Positions 1 through 7,030 of a DNA stretch of 24,871 nucleotides are shown one piece after another. The number at the start of each line of letters is the position of its first letter. The stretch's first letter is position 1. The stretch is from Anaerolineales bacterium (GTDB taxonomy: Bacteria > Chloroflexota > Anaerolineae > Anaerolineales > DRMV01), in NCBI GenBank assembly GCA_026985785.1, contig JALSPT010000247.1, forward strand, positions 1 through 24,871. Reading direction: 5' to 3'. The notes under the pieces were generated by a model. That model saw only the letters and a list, made by a program, of their open reading frames with translations. It had not been told where the DNA came from and searched no databases. Position numbers and translations under genes: made by a program.

Positions 1-690
1 GAAACCCGCGCCCAGGCGCGAGAAGAGATTGCCGCTTTGGAAGAGGAAATTCGCGCCCTGCGCCGCCGCTTGCGCCGTCTGCTGCCGCCCGAGGAGGTGC
101 TTCCGGCGCAACAAACGCTGCGCGAGGTGCAACAGCAGGCGAAAGAGATGGCCGCCCAGGCCGAGGAGGCGCTGGCCGAAGTGGCCGCCGAAGGCGCGCC
201 CGCCGCCCCGCCCCCCATCGCCGGGCCGCCGCCGCCCCTTACCGTGGGCGCCAAAGTGCACCTCGAACGCCTGGGCGTGGAAGGGCGGGTCGCTGCTCTG
301 GATGAAGAAAGCGGCCAGGCAGAGGTCGTGGTCGGCAGCCTGCGGGTGCGTACCCCGATTCGCGATCTGCGGGTGCTCGCTTCACCCGCCGAACCGTCGC
401 CCCCTCCCGGCGAGGGCGCTGTGGCCGTTCCCGATGTGCCTTCCCCCGGCCTGGAACTCGACCTGCGCGGCCTGGCGGTGGACGAAGCCATGGAGCAGTT
501 GGACAAGTACCTCGACCAGGCATACCTGGCCGGGCTGCCCTTCGTGCGCATCGTCCATGGCAAAGGCACCGGGCGGCTACGAGTTGCCGTGCGCGACGCC
601 TTACAGCGCCACCCCCATGTGCGTGCTTGGGAGCCGGGGCTGCCGCAGGAGGGCGGCGATGGCGTCACTGTGGCCAAATTGGGGGAATGA
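1..690 (+). CDS. mutS2: MutS2 (Smr-domain endonuclease / ribosome-rescue ATPase), C-terminal part
   Basis: The reading frame is open from base 1, so the gene starts outside the window and only the last 229 residues are seen. The visible part begins with a charged helical segment (about residues 1-65, Glu/Arg/Gln rich, coiled-coil-like), then a Pro/Ala linker, then a small beta domain (around GAKVHLERLGVEGRVAAL), and ends in a Smr domain opening with LDLRG and carrying HGKGTGRLR. This order matches the C-terminus of MutS2. MutS2 proteins act on branched DNA or split collided ribosomes (RqcU role in Bacillus); the window does not tell which applies here. The MutS-type ATPase lies upstream and is not visible. 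The gene converges on the next gene with only six bases between the stop codons, and I see no terminator there. Confidence 0.93.
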   Translation, partial: ETRAQAREEIAALEEEIRALRRRLRRLLPPEEVLPAQQTLREVQQQAKEMAAQAEEALAEVAAEGAPAAPPPIAGPPPPLTVGAKVHLERLGVEGRVAALDEESGQAEVVVGSLRVRTPIRDLRVLASPAEPSPPPGEGAVAVPDVPSPGLELDLRGLAVDEAMEQLDKYLDQAYLAGLPFVRIVHGKGTGRLRVAVRDALQRHPHVRAWEPGLPQEGGDGVTVAKLGE

Positions 691-696
691 ACACGC

Positions 697-1518
697 CTAA
701 CGCACGCCGGGGCAGCGGTTGAGCAAGCAGGAAGGTAAGCGCCCCGAAGCCGTCGGGAGCGAGGTTGGGATTTTCCCCCACAGCGGGCGCCAAAGGTCGA
801 ACCCGCCGTGGCCGGTTACACCGATGGTGGCAGCGTAAGCGCGGTTGGTCCATTCGTACACCTGACCCACCCCGGGACGGGCGGGGTCGTAAAGCAGCAC
901 CTCGCGCACCACATACACCCCTTCTGGCGCTATGTTGAGGTTGGTGACCGCGTACGCCCGCCCTGCATCGTCTACGCGGCTGACCACGAAGATGTGCTCG
1001 AAGGTGTCCCATCGCCCGGCGTACAGGTAGAGCAGGTCGCCGGGTTGGAGGGGGAAAGCATGAAAGTCGAACTGGTCGAGAGGCTGGGCGACGTGGGTGT
1101 GACAAAATCGGGTGGGCGGCAGGATGCGGCGGATGATGCGCGCGTCATGCCGGGGATTGAGCAGCCAAAAGGCGTCGAGCGGCGTGGTGGGCGGGAGTAG
1201 GCCGGCCGAGCGCAGGATGGCGAGCGAAAGCGGCCCGCACATGTTGGATGGGGAAGGGAAAGCGGTGAACGCCAGCCGTTGGGCAAGGGCTTTGGCCTGG
1301 GCAGGCGCGGGGGCGCGATAACGGTCGGCGGCGCGGGCCAGCCGCGCCTGCCAGATAGGCGGTGGCGTGTTGGCAGGCAGGGCGCGGCAATCCATGTAAG
1401 CGGTGGGCGTGGCAGGGGGCGGCTCGGCAGGTGCGGCCTTTGCCGGGGAGGTGATGGCGCCCAAAATGCTCCCCACCAGTCCTAACAGAAAAAAAGCCCA
1501 CAACCGGCGTGCGGTCAT
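697..1518 (-). CDS. Secreted cysteine-peptidase-like protein (papain-fold/NlpC-like), function unknown
   Basis: A 273-aa protein with a clear N-terminal signal sequence: two Arg, then a hydrophobic stretch about residues 7-23 and an Ala-rich cleavage region near residue 28-31. The mature part has SNMCGPLSLAIL with Cys94 at the start of a helix, PGDLLYLY (residues 159-166, a strand motif often seen before the catalytic His in NlpC/P60-like folds), EHIFVVSRV with His175, and VTNLN with Asn193/195. Cys-His-Asn in this order suggests a papain-like hydrolase acting outside the membrane, but I do not recognise the exact family. The open frame runs far upstream into proC; I start at the ATG at 1518 because the signal peptide begins there. 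A GTG two codons earlier is an alternative. No Shine-Dalgarno is evident, and a TACAAT box ends only six bases upstream of the ATG, so the message may be leaderless. Confidence 0.72.
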   Translation of the reverse strand: MTARRLWAFFLLGLVGSILGAITSPAKAAPAEPPPATPTAYMDCRALPANTPPPIWQARLARAADRYRAPAPAQAKALAQRLAFTAFPSPSNMCGPLSLAILRSAGLLPPTTPLDAFWLLNPRHDARIIRRILPPTRFCHTHVAQPLDQFDFHAFPLQPGDLLYLYAGRWDTFEHIFVVSRVDDAGRAYAVTNLNIAPEGVYVVREVLLYDPARPGVGQVYEWTNRAYAATIGVTGHGGFDLWRPLWGKIPTSLPTASGRLPSCLLNRCPGVR

Positions 1519-1524
1519 GGGCAC

Positions 1525-1532
1525 ATTGTACC
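1525..1532 (-). promoter_or_regulatory. Putative -10 element (GGTACAAT) for the secreted protein gene
   Basis: On the minus strand this reads GGTACAAT, six bases upstream of the ATG at 1518. No convincing -35 lies upstream. If used, transcription would start at or beside the start codon. The same octamer pattern occurs before four other genes in the window. Confidence 0.4.
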
Positions 1533-1552
1533 ATTGGCGAGGGGGAGGGGGA

Positions 1553-2404
1553 TTATTTGGGCGGCTGCGGCTTGCCATTTTGTGCCAGGCTAAGGGCGCG
1601 CTCGTAGGCTGCCCACACAGCACGCGAAATCGCCGTGCGAAAGCCTGCTTTTTCCAGATAGTACAACGCGGCCGCCGAGGTGCCCCCCGGCGAGGTGACC
1701 TGATTGCGCAGGTGCGCCAAGTGGACGTCGCCCTGCTGCCGCTCGTAGTAAGCCGCAGCGCCTTTGACGGTTTGCACCACCAGTTGTTCGGCCACCCGCC
1801 GCGGGAAGCCCAAATGCACCCCGGCGTCGACCAGCGCCTCCATGAAGAGGAAGACGTACGCCGGGCCGGTGCCGGAGAGGGCGGTGGCCATATCCAGGTA
1901 CACCTCGTCGCCCATGAACACCTCTTCGCCCAACGCGCCGAGGATGCGGCGGGCCATCTCCCGTTGCGCCGGGCCGACCTCGGGCGAAGCCGTCCATACG
2001 CTAATGCCCATGCCGATTTGCGCCGGGGTGTTGGGCATGGCGCGCACGACCGCTTGATGGGCCAAGCCGCTTTGCAGGCGGGCAATGGGCGCACCTGCCA
2101 CAATGGAAAGCACCGTCGTGGTGGGGCGCAGCCGTTGGTGCAACTGGGGCAGGACTTTGCTCAGCACCTGGGGTTTGACGGAAAGCACGACCACGTCGGC
2201 CTGAGCAGCGGCAGCGGCGTTGTCGGTGGTGGTGTGGATGCCGTAGTGGGAAGCGAGGGTTGCCAGGCGTTGCTGGCGGGGGCCGGCGGCGGTGATGGCG
2301 TCTGCCGTGGCGACCCCCTGGCGCAGCAAGCCGCTGAGCATCGCCTCGGCCATCACGCCGGGACCGATGAAAGCAATGGTGAAGTCGTGTGGTGAAGTGG
2401 TCAT
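1553..2404 (-). CDS. proC: Pyrroline-5-carboxylate reductase
   Basis: A 283-aa enzyme that reduces 1-pyrroline-5-carboxylate to L-proline with NAD(P)H, the last step of proline synthesis in the cytosol. The N-terminus carries the Rossmann motif FIGPGVMAEAML, and the C-terminal half has the family signature SGTGPAYVFLFMEALVDAG followed by GFPRRVAEQLVVQTVKGAA. Length is close to the usual 265-280 aa. I start at the ATG at 2404 (MTTSPHDF) rather than an upstream in-frame ATG, because the Rossmann strand then begins at a normal distance and the start lies one base after the stop of the preceding membrane-protein gene. The ribosome site is weak, consistent with translational coupling. Confidence 0.95.
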   Translation of the reverse strand: MTTSPHDFTIAFIGPGVMAEAMLSGLLRQGVATADAITAAGPRQQRLATLASHYGIHTTTDNAAAAAQADVVVLSVKPQVLSKVLPQLHQRLRPTTTVLSIVAGAPIARLQSGLAHQAVVRAMPNTPAQIGMGISVWTASPEVGPAQREMARRILGALGEEVFMGDEVYLDMATALSGTGPAYVFLFMEALVDAGVHLGFPRRVAEQLVVQTVKGAAAYYERQQGDVHLAHLRNQVTSPGGTSAAALYYLEKAGFRTAISRAVWAAYERALSLAQNGKPQPPK

Positions 2405-2405
2405 C

Positions 2406-2744
2406 TTATTTGCGGGTGTTTTCTTCGATGTCCACCAGCAGTTCGAGGAAGTAAGCAATGCCTTCCATCACCACCACGGCCATGATGAGGGAAATGAAAG
2501 CCAGGTATTGCCCCAGCAGGCTGCGCCACACAGGTTGCCCCATCGCCTGGGCGTTGTGGACGATGTCGTAAGTCACGAAGACGAAGCCGACGACTACCAG
2601 CACCAACACGATACGGGCAACGACGCGCGAAATCATTGCAAAACGGAGCACTTTAGCCGTGTCGTGCCAGGTGGCTGGGGCGTTCTCTTCTGCTGCCTCG
2701 GCTTCTGTGGGCACGAAGGTTTCCTGTTCGAAGTTTTCGCTCAT
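2406..2744 (-). CDS. Small two-helix membrane protein, unknown function
   Basis: A 112-aa protein with an acidic N-terminal 30 residues (many Glu, Ala), then two predicted membrane helices: about residues 40-62 (VARIVLVLVVVGFVFV) and about 78-101 (YLAFISLIMAVVVMEGIAYF). It ends in a short charged tail, ENTRK. A strong Shine-Dalgarno (AGGAGA) precedes the ATG. It sits between ruvA (26 bp upstream) and proC (1 bp downstream) in the same transcriptional direction. I recognise no family. The acidic cytosolic tail and two helices would fit a small membrane scaffold, but that is a guess. Confidence 0.78.
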   Translation of the reverse strand: MSENFEQETFVPTEAEAAEENAPATWHDTAKVLRFAMISRVVARIVLVLVVVGFVFVTYDIVHNAQAMGQPVWRSLLGQYLAFISLIMAVVVMEGIAYFLELLVDIEENTRK

Positions 2745-2770
2745 GATCTTCTCCTAAAAATGAATTGACT

Positions 2771-3349
2771 TCAGCGGCTGAAATACCGAAGCGCCAGCCG
2801 CAGGCGCTCTTCCACATTGTGAGGGGCATCTGCAGGCAGCGATTGAATCGCCGTTTGCGCCTCCACCACGCTGTAGCCCAAAGCAGTGAGGGCTTCCAGA
2901 ACCTCACCATCCACATCGGCCAACGCGGCCACGGCTTCCAGGGCGTCTGCCGGTTGCAGGCGCCCCTGCAGGTGCAGCACGATCTTTTGCGCCGTTTTCT
3001 TGCCCACGCCGGGCACCCGTTGAAAGACCTCGGGTTGCTCTTGAAACACCGCCCGCCGCACGGCTGCCGGGCTCAGGCTGGTGAGGATGGTCAACGCCAG
3101 GCGGGGGCCGACCCCGTTGACACCCAGCAACTGGGCGAAGAGGTCGCGCGCCTCCGCTGTGTCAAAGCCGTACAGGGTGAGGGCGTCCTCCCGCACCACG
3201 AGGTAGGTGTGGAGGGTGACGACTTGGCCGATGGTGAGCCGTTCGGCCAGTGGGCGGGGGACGAACACCCACACCCCCGCTGCCCCAAGTTGGACGGTGA
3301 GGCGGTCTTCCTGCCGGGCGAGGAGTTTTCCTTCCAGAAAAGCGAGCAT
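2771..3349 (-). CDS. ruvA: Holliday junction branch-migration protein RuvA
   Basis: A 192-aa DNA-binding subunit that clamps four-way junctions and loads the RuvB motor. The order is normal: N-terminal OB domain (MLAFLEGKLL through VFVPRPLAERL), two helix-hairpin-helix motifs (GVNGVGPRLALTIL and RVPGVGKKTAQKIVL), and a C-terminal RuvB-contacting helical domain ending LALRYFSR. Length is typical. The ATG at 3349 is chosen because the OB strand begins there; the in-frame extension upstream overlaps ruvC. It lies 16 bp after ruvC. No ruvB is in the window. Confidence 0.96.
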   Translation of the reverse strand: MLAFLEGKLLARQEDRLTVQLGAAGVWVFVPRPLAERLTIGQVVTLHTYLVVREDALTLYGFDTAEARDLFAQLLGVNGVGPRLALTILTSLSPAAVRRAVFQEQPEVFQRVPGVGKKTAQKIVLHLQGRLQPADALEAVAALADVDGEVLEALTALGYSVVEAQTAIQSLPADAPHNVEERLRLALRYFSR

Positions 3350-3365
3350 GGCAAACCGTAGCGGG

Positions 3366-3863
3366 TTACGCTGCGCCGGTGCGTGCCTGCCAGCGCAAGC
3401 GTTGGGCGTGGCACAGAGCCACGGCCAGGGCGTCGGCGGCGTCGTCGGGGCGGGGGAGGGTTTCCAGGCCAAGCAGCATCTGGATCATCCGCTGCATCTG
3501 GGCCTTGCCCGCGCTGCCGTAGCCGGTGATGGCCTCCTTGACCTCGTTGGGGGTGTACTCGGCCACTGCGAGGCCGTGCTGCGCCAAAGTGAGCAGCAAC
3601 ACGCCGCGCGCCTGCCCCACACTCATCGCCGTGGTGACGTTGCGCTGGAAGAACAATTTTTCCACCGCAGCACCGCGCAGGGCGTGGCGGGTGAGCAACG
3701 CTTCCAACTCTTGGTGAAGCAGCAGCAAGCGCTCGGCCAGCGGCGTTTTGGCAGGCGTGGTAATCACGCCGTAATCCACAGCACGAAAAGCACCGTCGGG
3801 CAGGGCTTCTATCACGCCGTACCCCGTGATCGCCGTGCCGGGGTCAAGGCCAAGGACAAACAC
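3366..3863 (-). CDS. ruvC: Holliday junction resolvase RuvC
   Basis: A 165-aa endonuclease that cuts Holliday junctions symmetrically. The RNase H-like fold shows its four acidic residues: Asp7 in LGLDPG, Glu68 in VEKLFFQ, and Asp141 and Asp144 in DDAADALA. Two in-frame GTG codons compete for the start, at 3869 and 3863. I choose 3863, because AGAGG lies five bases before it and it puts the first catalytic Asp at position 7 as in E. coli RuvC; the 3869 start would have its ribosome site touching the codon. The gene lies between yebC and ruvA, a common bacterial arrangement. Confidence 0.94.
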   Translation of the reverse strand: MFVLGLDPGTAITGYGVIEALPDGAFRAVDYGVITTPAKTPLAERLLLLHQELEALLTRHALRGAAVEKLFFQRNVTTAMSVGQARGVLLLTLAQHGLAVAEYTPNEVKEAITGYGSAGKAQMQRMIQMLLGLETLPRPDDAADALAVALCHAQRLRWQARTGAA

Positions 3864-3944
3864 AGGCACCTCTTAGAAGAAAGGCCACCAAAGGCGCCCC
3901 GAACTTCGCGCCCTGGCGGCCTGGTCGTCGGGAGGATGGGGACG

Positions 3945-4697
3945 TCAGGCACCCATTTTGGCCAACGCTTCGTCGCTGATGGCCAGGTTGGAATAGACTT
4001 CCTGGACGTCGTCCAGTTCTTCCAACGCCTCGATGACCTTGAGCACCTGCACCGTTTGGTCGGGGTCGAGGCTCATCTCCTGGGTGGGGATCATTTTCAG
4101 GCCGGCCTCTTCGGTGGGGATGTTGGCCTGGCGCAACTGGTCGCCGATGGTCTTGAAGGCTTCCACCGGCCCGAAAATTTCGATCAGGTCGTCGTCGAAC
4201 TTGACGTCGTCGGCGCCGCCCTCCACGGCCAATTCGAAGATGGTGTCGGGATCCTGCCCTTCAGCCGGAATGGCGAAGTAAGCCATCCGCTGGAACTGCC
4301 ATGCGACCGAGCCGCCCTCGCCCAGGCTGCCGCCGTAACGGTTGAGGATGTGGCGGACGTCCGAAACGGTGCGGTTGCGGTTGTCGGTGACGCAATAGAT
4401 CATCAGCGCCACACCGTGGGGGGCGTAACCTTCGTAGTAGATTTCCTCGAAGTTGCCGCCTTCTTTGTCCTCGCCGGTGCCGCGTTTGATGGCGCGCTCG
4501 ATGTTGTCCTTCGGCATGTTGGCGGCTTTGGCGCGCTCGATGGCCAACCGCAGACGGACGTTTGCCTCTGGGTCACCGCCGCCTTCCCGGGCTGCCAGCG
4601 TGATTTCGCGCGCCAAACGGGTGAAAATTTTCCCCCGTTTGGCATCTTCGGCGGCTTTTTTGCGCTTGATGGTCGACCATTTGGAATGTCCGGACAT
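3945..4697 (-). CDS. yebC: YebC/TACO1-family protein (translation or transcription factor)
   Basis: A 250-aa protein of full family length. The N-terminus MSGHSKWSTIKRKKAAEDAKRG is diagnostic, followed by the conserved block LRLAIERAKAANMPKDNIERAI and the acidic middle domain (IFELAVEGGADDV). YebC-family proteins were first called transcriptional regulators; more recent work links family members to translation of difficult peptide stretches. The sequence cannot decide between these. Start at ATG 4697 is set by the invariant N-terminus and by GAGGAG upstream. It is the first gene of the yebC-ruvC-ruvA group, with a -10-like box about 67 bases upstream. Confidence 0.95.
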   Translation of the reverse strand: MSGHSKWSTIKRKKAAEDAKRGKIFTRLAREITLAAREGGGDPEANVRLRLAIERAKAANMPKDNIERAIKRGTGEDKEGGNFEEIYYEGYAPHGVALMIYCVTDNRNRTVSDVRHILNRYGGSLGEGGSVAWQFQRMAYFAIPAEGQDPDTIFELAVEGGADDVKFDDDLIEIFGPVEAFKTIGDQLRQANIPTEEAGLKMIPTQEMSLDPDQTVQVLKVIEALEELDDVQEVYSNLAISDEALAKMGA

Positions 4698-4764
4698 GGA
4701 AAACTCCTCTCTGCAACGCTGCTGTTTGGCAGCCTGAATCATGTTCGTGGGTGGGGACGAAAAG

Positions 4765-4772
4765 ATTATACC
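4765..4772 (-). promoter_or_regulatory. Putative -10 element (GGTATAAT) for the yebC-ruvCA operon
   Basis: The minus strand reads GGTATAAT, with a perfect TATAAT at 4770-4765, about 67 bases upstream of yebC. The -35 region (near 4788-4793, CACTTC) is weak. It lies in the divergent intergenic region between yebC and the DUF1232 gene. Confidence 0.55.
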
Positions 4773-4894
4773 ATCTCTGAGCGCCGTGAAGTGTGCTCTT
4801 CCGGCGTGGCAAGGGGAGGTCTTCGTGCTGGCGAGGCTCGCGGATGCTCTTTGTCACAGCCGCGCGCAGTTTGCTCAACCTTGCTGCATTATGG

Positions 4895-4902
4895 GGTACA
4901 AT
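4895..4902 (+). promoter_or_regulatory. Putative -10 element (GGTACAAT) for the DUF1232 gene pair
   Basis: GGTACAAT lies 31 bases upstream of the ATG at 4934. TTGCTC at 4871-4876 could act as a -35 but is 20 bases away, which is long. Together with the site at 4765-4772 it makes this 236-bp region (4698-4933) a divergent promoter. Confidence 0.5.
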
Positions 4903-4933
4903 GGAAGCAGGCTCGTCCACGAAGGAGGTGCGT

Positions 4934-5272
4934 ATGCCCGAAAATCCGACATCCCGAAAACGGTCGGGAAGTGCCTGGGCTGTGCTGGCGCGCGAAGCAC
5001 GCTTGACCCTGCGGCTGCTGCTCGACAAGCGTGTGCCCTGGTATCTCAAAGCGTTGCCGGTGGGGGCTGTGGCTTATCTGATCTGGCCGGCGGATTTGCT
5101 CCCACTCAACCCGTTGGACGACGCTGCCCTCGTGAGCCTGGCGCTGTACTTTTTCGTCGAACTGGCTCCCGAAGAGGTGGTGGCGGAGCATCGGGCAGCC
5201 TTGCAGCGCCGGGGAAAAGTGGTGCCGGGAAGTTGGCGGGACGCCGATGACACACGGGGAGGGCAGGCATGA
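4934..5272 (+). CDS. DUF1232 (YkvA-like) membrane-associated protein
   Basis: A 112-aa protein. Residues about 36-85 contain the DUF1232 pattern: VPWYLKALPVGAVAYLIWPA, then DLLPLNPLDDAALVSLALYF. This gives one or two hydrophobic segments with the characteristic P-x-D-L-x-P and D-D motifs. The N-terminus is basic and the C-terminus charged. The function of DUF1232 proteins is not established. Start at ATG 4934 is fixed by an ideal ribosome site, GAAGGAGGTG; the in-frame extension upstream has none and would overlap the promoter. The stop codon overlaps the next start as ATGA. Confidence 0.85.
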   Translation: MPENPTSRKRSGSAWAVLAREARLTLRLLLDKRVPWYLKALPVGAVAYLIWPADLLPLNPLDDAALVSLALYFFVELAPEEVVAEHRAALQRRGKVVPGSWRDADDTRGGQA

Positions 5273-5565
5273 GCCGCCGCGATCGCCACCACCTGGGATG
5301 GCTGCTGGCCGTCATTGGCGCGGCTTTTCTGGTTTCCGGCCTGATGGTCATGGTATGGGCAACGGTAGCCCCGCCTCACGGGCCGTTGGGGCCGCAACCC
5401 GAACCGTCCCTCTGGGTCACCCTGGCCGACCACATCATGAACTTCGTCCTCGCGTTGTTACGGGTGGACTGGACACCGGCGCGAGTAGGTGTGTTCCTTG
5501 TTTTGGTGGGGCTGTTGCTGGAAGGTGGCGCGGTTTACCTGTTGAGCGGCGCTCGCCGGCGGTAA
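5269..5565 (+). CDS. Small two-helix membrane protein, unknown function
   Basis: A 98-aa protein with two predicted membrane helices, about residues 8-31 (GWLLAVIGAAFLVSGLMVMV) and 72-91 (VGVFLVLVGLLLEGGAVYLL), joined by a Pro-rich loop. Both ends are Arg-rich (MSRRDR and GARRR). The ATG overlaps the stop of the DUF1232 gene by four bases, so the two are probably made together. No family recognised. Confidence 0.72.
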   Translation: MSRRDRHHLGWLLAVIGAAFLVSGLMVMVWATVAPPHGPLGPQPEPSLWVTLADHIMNFVLALLRVDWTPARVGVFLVLVGLLLEGGAVYLLSGARRR

Positions 5566-5572
5566 TTTTTGC

Positions 5573-5595
5573 AGGGCGCTTTTGTCGGACGCCCT
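5573..5595. terminator. Small hairpin between two convergent genes
   Basis: AGGGCG at 5573-5578 pairs with CGCCCT at 5590-5595 around an 11-base loop, in the 103-bp gap between the convergent 98-aa gene and fmt. There is no T-run after the stem on either strand, so a terminator role is only suggested by position. Confidence 0.25.
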
Positions 5596-5668
5596 CACCA
5601 CGCCGGAAAAACGCCGGAGGAGCGCTGGGGGGTATCAAAGAGAATCGTCCAAGGTGCTGCTTCCTTCG

Positions 5669-6598
5669 TCAAGGGGTGGCAACTTCCTCCCAGCCGCGTG
5701 CCCCGCGCAGGAAATCCTCGCCGCGCATGGGCTTTTTCCCCGCTGGCTGGACTTCATCCAGCACCAACACGCCCTCAGCCGTGCCGATGGCCGGGCGCCC
5801 CTCGACAATCAGCCGCACGCCCGCGCCAGGGGTGGGCAAGTCGGCGGCGTGGGCGCGGTGGACCTTGAGCGGCTGGCTTTTCCATTCGGTGAACGCCCCC
5901 GGCCAAGGGTTGAACGCCCGCACCTGTCGCGCCAACGTCTCGGCAGGCTGGCCGAAATCCAGGCGTCCATCGGCTTTTTTGAGCAAAGGAGCATAGGTCA
6001 CGCCTTCTTCGGGCTGGGGGCGGGGGCGGATCTCGCCGCGCAGGTAGCCGGGGAGGGTTCCCAGCAGCAGGCGCGCCCCCAGGTCGGCCAGGCGGGCGCT
6101 GAGGGTGGCGGCGGTGTCGTCGGGGGCAATGGGCAGCGCCTGCTGGCTGAGGATGGGGCCGGTATCCATCCCTTCGTCCATCAGCATGATGGTGATGCCG
6201 GTTTCGCGATCGCCGTGGAGGATGGCGTGCTGGATGGGCGAAGCGCCGCGCCAGCGGGGCAGCAGCGAGGCGTGGACGTTGATGCAGCCATAGCGTGGCA
6301 ATGCCAGCACATTCGGGCGCAGAATTTGGCCGTAGGCGGCTACCACGATCAGGTCAGGTTGCCAGGCTTGCAGGGCGTCGAAAGCCTCGGGCCTGCGTAA
6401 GCGGCGGGGTTGGATGACGGGGATGCCCAGCGCCTCGGCGGCGCGTTTGACGGGCGGTGGCGTGGGTTTGCGACCGCGCCCGGCGGGTTTGTCGGGCTGG
6501 GTGACCACGCCCACCACAGGGTAAGCCGCTGCCAGCGCCTGCAGGGTGGGCACGGCAAAGTCGGGTGAACCCATGAAAACAATGCGTGGGGCTTCCAT
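5669..6598 (-). CDS. fmt: Methionyl-tRNA formyltransferase
   Basis: A 309-aa enzyme that formylates initiator Met-tRNA using 10-formyl-tetrahydrofolate. The N-terminus RIVFMGSPDFAVPTLQAL is typical. The catalytic Asn-His-Asp set is visible in CINVHASLLPRWRGASPIQ (Asn and His) and MDEGMDTGPIL (Asp). The C-terminal tRNA-binding domain follows (RAFNPWPGAF onward). Length is normal (about 310). No def (peptide deformylase), its frequent partner, is adjacent; downstream is a convergent gene and upstream the repeat region. The ribosome site is weak (GAGAG). Confidence 0.96.
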   Translation of the reverse strand: MEAPRIVFMGSPDFAVPTLQALAAAYPVVGVVTQPDKPAGRGRKPTPPPVKRAAEALGIPVIQPRRLRRPEAFDALQAWQPDLIVVAAYGQILRPNVLALPRYGCINVHASLLPRWRGASPIQHAILHGDRETGITIMLMDEGMDTGPILSQQALPIAPDDTAATLSARLADLGARLLLGTLPGYLRGEIRPRPQPEEGVTYAPLLKKADGRLDFGQPAETLARQVRAFNPWPGAFTEWKSQPLKVHRAHAADLPTPGAGVRLIVEGRPAIGTAEGVLVLDEVQPAGKKPMRGEDFLRGARGWEEVATP

Positions 6599-6630
6599 GG
6601 CGATACTCTCTCGTGGGCAAGGATGGCCTA

Positions 6631-6638
6631 ATTGTACC
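6631..6638 (-). promoter_or_regulatory. Putative -10 element (GGTACAAT) for fmt
   Basis: The minus strand reads GGTACAAT, 32 bases upstream of the fmt ATG. No good -35 is visible. The same box occurs before other genes here. Confidence 0.45.
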
Positions 6639-6660
6639 GCGCGTCGCGGCGCCGTTGCTT

Positions 6661-6796
6661 CGTTGCGTGGTTACGGCGTCCAAATCCACCGATGGGACCG
6701 ATGTTCACCGATGGGTTTTTCGGTGTCCTTTGGTGTCAATCGGGGTAGGGGCGAACGGTCGTTCGCCTTGGGCGCAATGCGCTGCGCCCCTACAGG
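6661..6796 (+). repeat. Three-hairpin intergenic repeat, copy 1
   Basis: The first of two tandem copies in the 432-bp gene-free stretch 6599-7030. Parts in order: octamer tract (CGTTGCGT, GGTTACGG); a CCACCGATG segment with repeated ACCGATG and a later TCGG-rich return arm; a hairpin with arms GGCGAACG and CGTTCGCC (about 6750-6767); a hairpin with arms GGGCGCA and TGCGCCC (about 6770-6789); and the end CCCCTACAGG. Differences from copy 2 tend to keep the stems paired. No open frame with coding character is seen. Confidence 0.75.
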
Positions 6797-6819
6797 GTAA
6801 CGGCGTGGTGTCGTAAAGT

Positions 6820-6960
6820 CGTTGCGTGGTTGCGGCGTCCCAACCACCGATGAGACCGATGTTCACCGATGGGTTTTTCGGCGTCCTTCGGTGTCAATCG
6901 GTGGATGGGTAAGGGCGAACGATCGTTCACCCTGGGCGCAGTGCGCTGCGCCCCTACAGG
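6820..6960 (+). repeat. Three-hairpin intergenic repeat, copy 2
   Basis: The second copy begins 23 bases after copy 1. It contains CCACCGAT (from 6844) pairing with ATCGGTGG about 50 bases later, a palindrome GAACGATCGTTC in the second hairpin (about 6916-6927), and GGGCGCAG pairing with CTGCGCCC around TGCG (about 6934-6953), ending in CCCCTACAGG. The remaining 6961-7030, up to the ptsI stop, is pyrimidine-rich on the plus strand and shows no feature I can name. Confidence 0.75.
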
Positions 6961-7030
6961 TTGCTCGGTGTCCCCTCTCTGCATCCCTCTTGGCGACCTC
7001 GCGTCCCCCTCTCCACCCCGGCACGCCAGC

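Noticed and set aside
697..2103. A single 468-aa protein on the minus strand overlapping proC
   Set aside because: The first 195 residues are proC read in another frame. A signal peptide begins at the ATG at 1518, so the real gene starts there.
3870..3944. Imperfect GGCC/GGCGC hairpin between yebC and ruvC
   Set aside because: It has short arms with mismatches and no T-run. It is not distinguishable from chance in GC-rich sequence.
3207..5006. A 599-codon plus-strand frame across ruvA, ruvC and yebC
   Set aside because: The three minus-strand genes are certain by motifs and spacing. The plus frame has no recognisable domain and no ribosome site.
6661..6960. A CRISPR array or tRNA/ncRNA cluster in the fmt-ptsI gap
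   Set aside because: Only two long diverged copies are present, with no short identical repeats and unique spacers, and no cloverleaf. They are better described as structured dispersed repeats.
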